From the NCBI GenBank assembly GCA_903822545.1, contig CAIJPN010000051.1, forward strand, positions 1 through 51,897: DNA of 51,897 nt, read 5' to 3'. The translations under genes and the position numbers were made by a program. Positions within the stretch are counted from its first letter, which is position 1, and each line of letters begins with the position of its first letter. The notes below the pieces were generated by a model that had not been told where the DNA came from, searched no databases, and saw only the letters and a list, made by a program, of their open reading frames with translations. The stretch comes from an uncultured Anaerolineae bacterium. Its GTDB lineage: Bacteria > Chloroflexota > Anaerolineae > Anaerolineales > Villigracilaceae. Positions 10,561 to 18,031 of the stretch are shown one piece after another.

Positions 10561-10588
10561 ATTCTATCACCCACAAATATACTGTCAA
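10561..10588 (-). promoter_or_regulatory. Sigma70-type promoter for the giant surface protein
   Basis: Minus strand TTGACA (10588-10583), 16-bp spacer, TAGAAT (10566-10561). The predicted start is near 10554, so the 5' leader before the ATG at 10035 would be about 520 nt. Confidence 0.65.
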
Positions 10589-10654
10589 TGATTTGTTACA
10601 CGATTAGCTTATCAAAATTCGCCCGCACACCTTTCAAAAGCGCAAAGTCCATAT

Positions 10655-10712
10655 GCCATCTCCACCTAAAAAGGCTCATCTTTTAAGATGAGCCTTTTTA
10701 GGTGGAGATGGC
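10655..10712. terminator. Perfect 28-bp inverted repeat containing the tmRNA terminator
   Basis: Arms 10655-10682 and 10685-10712 are exact complements around a 2-base centre. On the minus strand the inner part (AAAAAGGCTCATCTT, AA, AAGATGAGCCTTTTT) is a strong intrinsic terminator for the tmRNA. The outer 12 bases of the right arm are the tmRNA acceptor end itself, so the arm past the terminator duplicates the tmRNA 3' end in inverted orientation. Confidence 0.85.
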
Positions 10713-11098
10713 GGGAATCGAACCCGCGTCCGAAAGATTCGACCACGGAAATCTACGAGCGTAGCCGGTTGAAGTGTGTCGCCGGGGGTCTCTCAACCAG
10801 CAAAAATCACCCCGGCCAGTCATTCAGGCCCGAAAGCCCTCTTTTGCGCCGTTAATGACGTGGCGGCGCAGCATTACCACCTTTGTTACGCCCACTCTCC
10901 CACCGGGTGGAAGACGGGGGAGGCAGACGCCGTCCCTCATGGGACGGGCCGGTCAACTCTCTACTGCTTACGCAGCGAGGGGCATAGCGGCATAGGAAGT
11001 GCTGTTGGCACTTGATTGTTTGCGCTGATTTAACGAGTTCGGCACACTCTCGGCTCGCATTCCGGAGCCAGCCTCCCCCGTCGAAGCCTGTCATCCCC
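10701..11098 (-). ncRNA. ssrA: tmRNA (transfer-messenger RNA)
   Basis: The 5' end GGGGATG (11098-11092) pairs with CATCTCC near 10704-10710 as an acceptor stem, as in other tmRNAs. The 3' part carries a T-arm (GCGGGTTCGATTCCCGC) and ends in A-CC, so the last A of CCA must be added after transcription. The 5' region has the tmRNA signature GACAGGCTTCGACGGGGGAG. The best tag frame is 11009-10968, encoding ANSTSYAAMPLAA then TAA; it begins AN and ends LAA like known degradation tags. The RNA rescues stalled ribosomes together with SmpB, which is not in this window. Length is about 398 nt, normal for the one-piece form. Confidence 0.95.
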
Positions 11099-11136
11099 GG
11101 GCTGGGGAAGGGGGAACTTTCCCAGAAGGTTTTAAG

Positions 11137-11142
11137 ATTATA
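11137..11142 (-). promoter_or_regulatory. -10 box of the tmRNA promoter
   Basis: A consensus TATAAT on the minus strand about 40 bp upstream of the mature tmRNA 5' end. No good -35 hexamer is visible at normal spacing. Confidence 0.5.
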
Positions 11143-11191
11143 TCACTTTTCCACCAGCCCATTTTTTCGCCATAATCCTCCCAATGTCGGC

Positions 11192-11220
11192 TTGAAGGAA
11201 AGTGGGCTTCATGCTAAACT
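11192..11220 (+). promoter_or_regulatory. Promoter for the response regulator-sirtuin-kinase genes
   Basis: TTGAAG (11192-11197), 17-bp spacer, TAAACT (11215-11220), ending 30 bp before the start codon at 11251. It diverges from the tmRNA promoter. Confidence 0.5.
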
Positions 11221-11250
11221 GAAAAAGAATCTAACCATGGAAACCCTCTT

Positions 11251-12429
11251 ATGCCCGAAAAAATCCTGATTGTCGATGATGATGTAGATACACTGCGACT
11301 GGTAGGCTTGATGCTCCAAAAACAAGGCTACCAGATACTGGCAGCCTCCAATGGTTCGCAAGGATTGGAACTGGCTTTTGCCGAACACCCCAACCTCATC
11401 TTATTAGATGTCATGATGCCGGGCATGGATGGCTATGAAGTTGCCCGGCGGTTGCGCGCAGATGACAGCACCGCCAGCACCCCCATCCTTATGTTCACCG
11501 CCAAAAGCCAGCTTGAAGACAAAGTGACCGGTTTCGAGGCCGGGGTAGATGATTACCTCACCAAACCCACCCATCCCAGCGAACTGCATGCCCATGTCAA
11601 AGCCCTGCTGGCACGTTCCAGCGCCACCCGCGCAAAAACACAGTCATCCACCATTCCTGTAGATGATCCCGGCTACACCATCGGCATTATAGCAGCGCGC
11701 GGAGGATTGGGAGTCAGCACCGTAGCCTTCAATCTTGCCAGCGCCCTCGAAAAGAAAACCAAATCTGGGGTTGTACTGGCCGAGTTCCGCCCCGGGCACG
11801 GACTCCTGGTCACCGACCTGAACCTGCCTGATGCAACCGGCCTGACCACACTGCTAGGAACCTCGCCTTCAGAGATCACCCGCCAAAAAGTTCGTGATTC
11901 TCTCATCAAACACAGCACCGGGCTGCAAATCCTGCCTGCCTCCCCACGTCCAAAAGATTGCCCCCTGGCGACCCACACATCCCAGTTTGAAGCCATTCTC
12001 AGCCGGCTGGCCTTCCTGGGCAAATTCGCCGTTATAGATATGGGCAACGGCTTGCCCGAATATGCCCAAAAGCTGGCCCCACTTTTCAGTGAAATAATAA
12101 TTGTGGTAGAACCTTTTGAAACATCCCTGTCCCAGTCACAGGCTCTCATCGAAGATATCATCAGCCTGGGTGCAGAGAAAAGCCGCATCAATGTTGTCGC
12201 AAATTATCGCATCCGTTCAGATGCGCAGCTTTCCGTACAACAAATCCAGGATCGGCTCAAATACCAGATAACCAACACCTTCACCCCAGCCCCAGAACTT
12301 TTGATGCAGGCTTACCGCAAACAAACCAGCGCGGTCTTCTTCCAGGCCGAAAGCCTCACCACCCAACAATACACCGGCCTGGCAGCCAAAATCGAAGGCC
12401 GGGCAACCAAACCCAAGCCACAGAATTAA
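11251..12429 (+). CDS. Response regulator receiver domain fused to a CpaE/MinD-like ATPase
   Basis: 392 residues. Residues 1-120 are a CheY-like receiver with the acidic pair D9/D10, phospho-acceptor D53 (LLDVMMPG), T83 and K105 (TKP). After a short linker comes a P-loop of the ParA/MinD type at 148-160, ARGGLGVSTVAFNLA. The canonical KGGVGKT lysines are replaced (R150 and V155), as in CpaE-like pseudo-ATPases that act in pilus or secretion localisation. A DMGNG segment follows in the deviant Walker-B region. The gene is followed 12 bp later by the sirtuin and then a histidine kinase, so it may be that kinase's partner. No DNA-binding domain is seen. Whether it binds or hydrolyses ATP cannot be told from sequence. 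Confidence 0.88.
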   Translation: MPEKILIVDDDVDTLRLVGLMLQKQGYQILAASNGSQGLELAFAEHPNLILLDVMMPGMDGYEVARRLRADDSTASTPILMFTAKSQLEDKVTGFEAGVDDYLTKPTHPSELHAHVKALLARSSATRAKTQSSTIPVDDPGYTIGIIAARGGLGVSTVAFNLASALEKKTKSGVVLAEFRPGHGLLVTDLNLPDATGLTTLLGTSPSEITRQKVRDSLIKHSTGLQILPASPRPKDCPLATHTSQFEAILSRLAFLGKFAVIDMGNGLPEYAQKLAPLFSEIIIVVEPFETSLSQSQALIEDIISLGAEKSRINVVANYRIRSDAQLSVQQIQDRLKYQITNTFTPAPELLMQAYRKQTSAVFFQAESLTTQQYTGLAAKIEGRATKPKPQN

Positions 12430-12441
12430 GCCACAATCCGC

Positions 12442-13209
12442 ATGGTATTAACCGGCCAGACACTGGAAAATGTTGAATTTGCTGCCTCCCTTTTCAGGCA
12501 GGCAAAAAAAGCCATTATCCTGACCGGGGCTGGAATTTCCACCCCTTCTGGTATTCCCGATTTTCGTTCTGAGGGCACCGGCCTGTGGTCACAGGAAGAA
12601 CCACTTGAAAGCGCCTCGCTGAACTCCTTTCGCACCCACCCCGAACGTTTTTTTAAATGGTTGAGGCCCCTCGCCAGTCAGATCTTCAATGCGCAGCCAA
12701 ACCCTGCCCATCTTGCCCTGGCGCAAATGGAATCCAGGGGGCGTGTGGTTGCAATCATCACCCAAAATATTGACATGCTCCATCAAAAAGCAGGCTCGCA
12801 GCAAGTTATAGAGATGCACGGCAGCATGGCAACCCTCTCCTGTACCGGATGTTTCCAAAAATACGATTACAAAGATTACCTGCCAGCTTTTCTTCAAACT
12901 GGCGCGCTACCTTACTGCAACGGCTGCCATAGCCTGCTCAAGCCAGATGTGATTCTGTTTGGCGAACAGTTACCACAAAAAGCCTGGTACCAGGCTCAAG
13001 CCCAGGCCCGTAGTTGTGATTTAATGATGGTGGTGGGCTCATCACTGGAAGTGTTACCCGTAGCCGGCTTGCCGATGCAAGCCATCGACAATGGCGCTCA
13101 TCTCATCATCATCAACAACACCCCTACCTACCTGAACGTACGCGCCGATATCAACATCCTGCAAGACGCAGCACAAATCATACCGGCAATTGCTGAAAGA
13201 GTGGTTTAA
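12442..13209 (+). CDS. Sir2-family NAD-dependent protein deacylase (sirtuin)
   Basis: 255 residues, a full-length bacterial sirtuin. The NAD-binding signature GAGISTPSGIPDFRS is at 29-43, TQNID at 107-111 and the catalytic His126 in MHGS. The zinc quartet is Cys134, Cys137, Cys159 and Cys162, with VVGSSLEVLPVAG and INN closing the Rossmann fold. The enzyme removes acyl groups from lysines using NAD+, releasing nicotinamide and O-acyl-ADP-ribose. Chemistry is predicted with confidence, substrates are unknown. It sits between a receiver-ATPase and a histidine kinase with almost no spacing, so the three genes are probably co-transcribed. Confidence 0.95.
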   Translation: MVLTGQTLENVEFAASLFRQAKKAIILTGAGISTPSGIPDFRSEGTGLWSQEEPLESASLNSFRTHPERFFKWLRPLASQIFNAQPNPAHLALAQMESRGRVVAIITQNIDMLHQKAGSQQVIEMHGSMATLSCTGCFQKYDYKDYLPAFLQTGALPYCNGCHSLLKPDVILFGEQLPQKAWYQAQAQARSCDLMMVVGSSLEVLPVAGLPMQAIDNGAHLIIINNTPTYLNVRADINILQDAAQIIPAIAERVV

Positions 13210-13210
13210 C

Positions 13211-14389
13211 ATGATAGAACACGACACCAAAATGGATCGCTACCGGCGGCTGATGGACATCTCACGCGACCTGGCTTCGACCCTGGATTTGGATCGATTG
13301 CTTCTGCGTATCATCCAGGCAGCCAAAGTCATCACCCACGCTGAAGAAACTTCGATTTTGCTCTATGACGATGCTGCCAAACAACTCTATTTCCAGGTAG
13401 CCACCAATCAGCGAACGCAAATGCGCGGGATTGTTATTCCCCTTGAAGGCAGCATCGCGGGCTGGACAGTTACCAACCGCCAGGCTGTACGCATCACCGA
13501 TGTGACCAAGGATGAGCGTTTTTTCAAGAACGTTGCCCAATCCATCGGCATGGAAACCCATACCCTGATGGCAGTTCCGCTGATTACAAAAGATAAAGTT
13601 GTGGGCGTACTCGAAGCCATCAACAAAGCCAATGGCAGCTTCACCCAGGACGATGAGGACTTGCTCAGTGTGCTGGGCGCACAGGCGGCTGTCGCCATCG
13701 AAAACACTCGCCTGTTCCAGCAATCAGACCTGATCGCTGAGTTCGTTCACGAACTGCGCACGCCACTGGCTTCGCTCAGCACGGCCACCTTCCTGTTGCT
13801 GCGACCCGAGATTTCTGCCGAACAATCCCAGCAAATCATCAAAAACATCAACAGCGAAACCCAGCGACTAAACACCCTGGCCACCACATTTCTCGACCTG
13901 GCCAGGCTGGAATCTGGCCGGGTGCAATTCACCAAAACAAGTTTCCCGCTGCGCCCGGTCTTTGACGAGTGTAAAGGGGTGATGCAAAGCAAAGCCGATG
14001 ACAACCTGGTGGAGATTGCCATCGACATTCCCAACGACCTGCCAAATATCGATGCTGACCGTGACAAAATTAAACAGGTGGTGCTGAATTTCCTGAGCAA
14101 TGCTGTCAAATACAACCGCCCGCATGGAACCGTAACCTTAATTGCCCGCCTGACCAGTGCCAACTGGGAAATCGCCATCGCCGATACCGGCATCGGCATC
14201 CCAGAAGATGCGCTGCCGCACCTGTTCGAGAAATTTTTCCGCGTCAAAGGCTCGGAGCACAAAGCCGGCGGCACCGGGTTGGGACTTTCCATCTGCAAGG
14301 GGATTGTCCAGGGGCATGGCGGGCGCATCGAAGTTAAAAGCAAAGCTGGCGAGGGCACCACATTCACCGTCTTTTTACCCCGCAAATAA
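13211..14389 (+). CDS. GAF-domain sensor histidine kinase
   Basis: 392 residues from the ATG one base after the sirtuin stop; an in-frame upstream ATG at 13190 would overlap the sirtuin and is less likely. Residues 10-170 form a GAF domain (LDRLLLRII, then AVPL and VVGVLEAIN). Then come the HisKA phospho-acceptor His180 (FVHELRTPL) and a HATPase_c domain with NFLSNAVKYN, DTGIGIP and GTGLGLS boxes. No membrane segment is present, so it is a soluble kinase sensing an intracellular signal. The receiver-ATPase two genes upstream is a candidate partner. Confidence 0.93.
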   Translation: MIEHDTKMDRYRRLMDISRDLASTLDLDRLLLRIIQAAKVITHAEETSILLYDDAAKQLYFQVATNQRTQMRGIVIPLEGSIAGWTVTNRQAVRITDVTKDERFFKNVAQSIGMETHTLMAVPLITKDKVVGVLEAINKANGSFTQDDEDLLSVLGAQAAVAIENTRLFQQSDLIAEFVHELRTPLASLSTATFLLLRPEISAEQSQQIIKNINSETQRLNTLATTFLDLARLESGRVQFTKTSFPLRPVFDECKGVMQSKADDNLVEIAIDIPNDLPNIDADRDKIKQVVLNFLSNAVKYNRPHGTVTLIARLTSANWEIAIADTGIGIPEDALPHLFEKFFRVKGSEHKAGGTGLGLSICKGIVQGHGGRIEVKSKAGEGTTFTVFLPRK

Positions 14390-14425
14390 CCTTCTCGAAG
14401 ACTTCAACTCACCAGAAAACCACTC

Positions 14426-15850
14426 TCACACCCCGGCCACTTTTCGACCGGGGATTTCTTTTTTCTCAATGTGGAAGGCGGCCTGGAGCGCCTCGTACAC
14501 CGAACGGGCCTCGATAATCTCGATGTTGGTAGGCCAGGGTTCGGCTTTTCGCAGGCGTTTGGGCACGATGGCGACCTTGAATCCCAGCTTTTGGGCTTCG
14601 CGCAGGCGCACAGGCATCTGCCCCGGCAGACGCAACTCGCCAGCCAGGCCGATTTCGCCGATCAGCGCAGCATCGGCGCGGATGGAGATGTCTTTCATTG
14701 ATGAAGCGATCGCGGCGGCAATTGCCAGGTCGGCAGCAGGCTCGTCGATTTTGACACCGCCCACCACGTTGACGAAAATATCCTGCTCAGACAGTTTCAG
14801 GCCCACGCGACGCATCAGCACGGCAGCGATCATCAGCAGGCGGTTGTAATCCACGCCGTTGGGAGTGCGGCGGGCATTGCCGAACTGCGTAGGCGAGGTC
14901 AAGCCCTGCATTTCCACCAGCAACGGGCGTGTGCCTTCCATCGTCACGGCAATGGCCGAGCCGGGGGCGTTGATCATACGCTCAGCCAGGAAAGCCTCCG
15001 ACGGGTTGGGGACTTCCACCAGCCCGCGCTCGCGCATCTCAAAAACGCCCACTTCGGCGGTTGCACCGAAACGGTTTTTGACCGAACGCAGCAACCGATA
15101 GGCCTGGAAGCGGTCGCCTTCCAGGTAAAGCACTGTATCGACAATATGTTCGAGCACGCGCGGGCCGGCGATCACGCCTTCTTTGGTAACGTGACCGATG
15201 ACGAACACGCTCACCCCAGATGATTTTGCCAGCTCCCGCAGCTGCGACGAACACTCGCGCACCTGCGAAACCGACCCGGCGCTGGAATCCAGCTCCGGCA
15301 GGTACACTGTCTGGATGGAATCCACCACCAGCAGCGTGGGTTTAATCTCGCGGACATGATCCAGGATGGCGGAAAGATTGGTCTCAGTCACCAGGAAAAG
15401 GTCGGGGGAGAACTTCTCATCCTTTTCCATCAGCCGGTCTGCCCGCATTTTGATCTGCCGCTCCGATTCTTCTCCCGAAACATATAGCACACGCTGACTT
15501 TTTGCCATATCCAGCGCCATCTGGAGCATGAGCGTGGATTTGCCAATGCCGGGGTCGCCACCCACCAGCACGATCGAGCCAGGAACGATACCGCCACCCA
15601 GTACACGCGCGAATTCGCTCATGGGAACGTGCAGCCGATCTTCATCACTGCCGCCAAACTCGCCGATGGGACGCGGGGAGGTCCGCCCGGTCAGGCCGCG
15701 TGCGGCGTTGGGGCTTTTGACCGGGGATTCCTCCCGTACGACTTCTTCGACCATGCTGTTAAAGGAGCCGCACTGTGGGCATTTGCCCATTGGGGCGGCT
15801 GCCACACGTCCGCACTGCTGGCAGACATAGCGCGAATAAGTTTTGGGCAT
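14426..15850 (-). CDS. radA: DNA repair protein RadA (branch-migration ATPase)
   Basis: 474 residues. The start at 15850 is chosen because AAAGGAG lies just upstream and the protein then begins MPKTYSRYVCQQCG as in the family; the longer upstream frame is not needed. An N-terminal zinc finger has C10, C13, C24 and C27. Walker A GDPGIGKST is at 98-106, the RadA-specific KNRFG motif follows, and a Lon-protease-like C-terminal domain carries DLAIAAAIASS. The protein promotes branch migration in RecA-dependent recombination. All key motifs are intact and length is normal. Confidence 0.97.
   Translation of the reverse strand: MPKTYSRYVCQQCGRVAAAPMGKCPQCGSFNSMVEEVVREESPVKSPNAARGLTGRTSPRPIGEFGGSDEDRLHVPMSEFARVLGGGIVPGSIVLVGGDPGIGKSTLMLQMALDMAKSQRVLYVSGEESERQIKMRADRLMEKDEKFSPDLFLVTETNLSAILDHVREIKPTLLVVDSIQTVYLPELDSSAGSVSQVRECSSQLRELAKSSGVSVFVIGHVTKEGVIAGPRVLEHIVDTVLYLEGDRFQAYRLLRSVKNRFGATAEVGVFEMRERGLVEVPNPSEAFLAERMINAPGSAIAVTMEGTRPLLVEMQGLTSPTQFGNARRTPNGVDYNRLLMIAAVLMRRVGLKLSEQDIFVNVVGGVKIDEPAADLAIAAAIASSMKDISIRADAALIGEIGLAGELRLPGQMPVRLREAQKLGFKVAIVPKRLRKAEPWPTNIEIIEARSVYEALQAAFHIEKKEIPGRKVAGV
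14440..14472 (+). terminator. Intrinsic terminator of the kinase operon
   Basis: CCCCGG/CCGGGG hairpin followed by ATTTCTTTTTT on the plus strand. It overlaps the 3' end of the convergent radA. Confidence 0.7.
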
Positions 15851-16025
15851 AGGATTCTCCTTTGGTGTGCGGCAATAGCCTTCCAGGCGATTTCGATTAC
15901 AGTATAGCAGAATTTTTGTTCTGAGAAAGAAGCATTGCAGGTTGATAACAGCTTTTTGCGGCAAAAGACAGGTGCGGTAATATGGTTTTTATCTAATCCG
16001 TTTTTTGAAAAGAAAAAGGTAAACC

Positions 16026-16436
16026 ATGTTAACAATGATCATCGCGACTGTGGTGATAATTTGCCTGGGTAGTCTGGCGGTGGCCTGGTTACAAATTCAA
16101 CAAACAGAGGCAGATGCCAGCAACCGGCTGTGCAATGCGCGCCCGGCCCAGGCCAAAATCATCGAGATTGGCACAACAAATTTCTCACAAAATGGGGACC
16201 GGATTTCGACAGCCTTGCGGTTCGAGGTTCTGCCTCCTTATGGACTGCCGTATAAAGCCCGCTCTTCGTGGCTGATCGAACCGGCACATATCCCGGATGT
16301 GCGCGTGGGCAAGCTGCTGCCAGTGAAAATTGATTCTCACAAAGAGAAGGTGATTTTCCCGGATGTAGCCTGGGCCGAGTTTGATTGGCGGCGCGAGAAT
16401 GAGCTCGAACTGGTCTATGAAGAGCTTCCAGCCTAA
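16026..16436 (+). CDS. Small membrane-anchored protein of unknown function
   Basis: 136 residues. Residues 3-22 are a hydrophobic helix (MIIATVVIICLGSLAVAWL), followed by a soluble, probably beta-rich domain without a motif I recognise. An AAAAAGG purine run precedes the ATG, and a second in-frame ATG nine bases downstream could also serve. The gene stands alone between radA (divergent) and dus (convergent), with its own strong terminator. Confidence 0.75.
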   Translation: MLTMIIATVVIICLGSLAVAWLQIQQTEADASNRLCNARPAQAKIIEIGTTNFSQNGDRISTALRFEVLPPYGLPYKARSSWLIEPAHIPDVRVGKLLPVKIDSHKEKVIFPDVAWAEFDWRRENELELVYEELPA

Positions 16437-16452
16437 GAATTGTTCATCGAGT

Positions 16453-16502
16453 GTGAATAAAAACAGCAGGGCGAAAAATTTCGCCCTGCTGTTTTTATTC
16501 AC
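16453..16502. terminator. Bidirectional terminator
   Basis: A 24-bp perfect inverted repeat (arms 16453-16476 and 16479-16502) with GC core CAGCAGGGCGAAA and T-runs on both outer sides. It serves the plus-strand gene at 16026 and the minus-strand dus operon. Confidence 0.9.
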
Positions 16503-16514
16503 AAAGCGTAAAGC

Positions 16515-17501
16515 TCACCCGCGAGGGGTCTGCTCACCTTCAAAGCCCAGGCTGGCGTACAACTCATCCAGCACAGACATGAACTCACTGGTAGGGCGTT
16601 TGCGCAGGATATCTTTGCGCATCTCGCGGTCAAGATTTTTCAGCAAAAGGTACGAGATGGCATATTTGCGAAACAGCCGCTGGCCATCTTCCGCGCCGTA
16701 GAACTGGATGTTTTTCTCCAGGTGCAGGTGCATGGTTTCGCGTTGTTGTTCGGGTGGAACCTGCTCGCGGTTGAGCCGCGCAAAAATCCACGGATTGGTA
16801 ACGGCAGCGCGGCCAATCATCACGGCATCGCAGCCAGTGTGGGCTTTTATGCGCTGGATGTCCTCCACCCGTTTCACATCCCCATTACCAATGACCGGGA
16901 TTTTGAGCAGCGATTTGACCTCGGCAATGGCATCCCAATCGGCGCTGCCACCATAACCCTGCTGTTTTGTCCGCCCGTGGATGGCGACCAGCTTGCCGCC
17001 GTTTTCTTCCACGATGCGGGCGATCAGCTTATAGCTGCGGCAGTCATCCCAGCCCAGGCGCATTTTCCCGGTCAACGGCACAGACAAGCGCCCCGAGAGT
17101 TTGCGAAAAATCCGCGCCACCACCAGCGGCGCCCGCATCAGCCCCACCCCAGAACCTTTGGTGGCAATGTTCTTGGCCGGGCAGCCCATGTTAATGTCGA
17201 TAATATCCGGCCCGAGGTCTTGGGCCACCAGCGCAGCTTCCAGCATTTCATCGGGATCATCGCCGTAAAGCTGGAAGACCACCGGACGTTCGGCCTCGGT
17301 ATACGTCAACTTGGTCTTAACGTGCCTGAATTTGCGCAAAACGAATTCCGCTTTGACAAATTCAGTGTAGCTCATGGCTGAGCCAAGCGAGCGGCACAAC
17401 GAGCGGAAAGGCCAATCCGAATAGCCATCCATCGGGGCCAGGATGACATCCCCGTAGACCGGCAGATTGCCCACGAAAAAAGTTGGCGCAGGATCTGTCA
17501 T
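16515..17501 (-). CDS. dus: tRNA-dihydrouridine synthase (DusB type)
   Basis: 328 residues with the flavin-binding LAPMDGYSD start of the TIM barrel. The catalytic cysteine lies in NMGCPAKN. KMRLGW, HGRT, IGNGDV and MIGRAAVTNPWIF bind FMN and phosphate. The enzyme reduces uridines in the tRNA D-loop using FMN and NADPH. Its ATG overlaps the stop of yjjX (ATGA), so translation is coupled within a three-gene minus-strand operon behind the MFS transporter. Confidence 0.95.
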   Translation of the reverse strand: MTDPAPTFFVGNLPVYGDVILAPMDGYSDWPFRSLCRSLGSAMSYTEFVKAEFVLRKFRHVKTKLTYTEAERPVVFQLYGDDPDEMLEAALVAQDLGPDIIDINMGCPAKNIATKGSGVGLMRAPLVVARIFRKLSGRLSVPLTGKMRLGWDDCRSYKLIARIVEENGGKLVAIHGRTKQQGYGGSADWDAIAEVKSLLKIPVIGNGDVKRVEDIQRIKAHTGCDAVMIGRAAVTNPWIFARLNREQVPPEQQRETMHLHLEKNIQFYGAEDGQRLFRKYAISYLLLKNLDREMRKDILRKRPTSEFMSVLDELYASLGFEGEQTPRG

Positions 17502-18031
17502 AAAAACAGATCCTGGTTGCAGAACGGGATCAGCGCCAGTTCCACCGGCATCACATATAGCCCCAGGCGGTCAACCACATCCCCGGTCAGCAGCCCGACA
17601 GCGCCATTCTCTTGTTTTGAATTTTGGCGGCCAAACACACGGTCATCGGCCTCGCCCAGTTCCACACCCTGCTGGATGAGTTCCACCAGCACCCTGGGCA
17701 GCAGGAAAGAAGCCGAACGCGCCTCCCCGTAGCCTTTTTCACCGCGCAGGATGACGACCCACGCGAAAGCGTGCATCTCCCCGCCGATTTCATCCACGCC
17801 GCCCTCGATGCCCACCCAAAAATCGGCGTCTGGGTGTTTTTCCCGGGCATTCCTGGCGCGGTTGCGCGCCCCGGCCAGGGTTTCGGCATCCGTCATCGGC
17901 TGGAGGCTGACCCCGGATGGCACCGAAACACTCTCCGCGCTGAAGCTTTCAGCGGGGAACATACGCTCGAATCCCAACAGCGCCGCCCGGATTTTGACCG
18001 GGTTTTTGGATGCCACCATAACAGTTTTCAT
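17498..18031 (-). CDS. Inosine/xanthosine triphosphatase, YjjX family
   Basis: 177 residues from the ATG at 18031, which overlaps the MFS stop as ATGA; the longer frame to 18112 would sit inside the transporter gene. It opens MKTVMVASKNPVKIRA, then PQPMT-like SLQPMTDAETLAGARNRA, FWVGIEGGVDE and GEADDRVFG, all typical of the family that hydrolyses non-canonical ITP and XTP to keep them out of nucleic acids. Length matches the family. The neighbouring tRNA modification gene gives no clear functional link. Confidence 0.9.
   Translation of the reverse strand: MKTVMVASKNPVKIRAALLGFERMFPAESFSAESVSVPSGVSLQPMTDAETLAGARNRARNAREKHPDADFWVGIEGGVDEIGGEMHAFAWVVILRGEKGYGEARSASFLLPRVLVELIQQGVELGEADDRVFGRQNSKQENGAVGLLTGDVVDRLGLYVMPVELALIPFCNQDLFL

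Noticed and set aside
10774-11094. Short open frames across 10774-11094 on both strands
   Set aside because: This DNA is the tmRNA gene.
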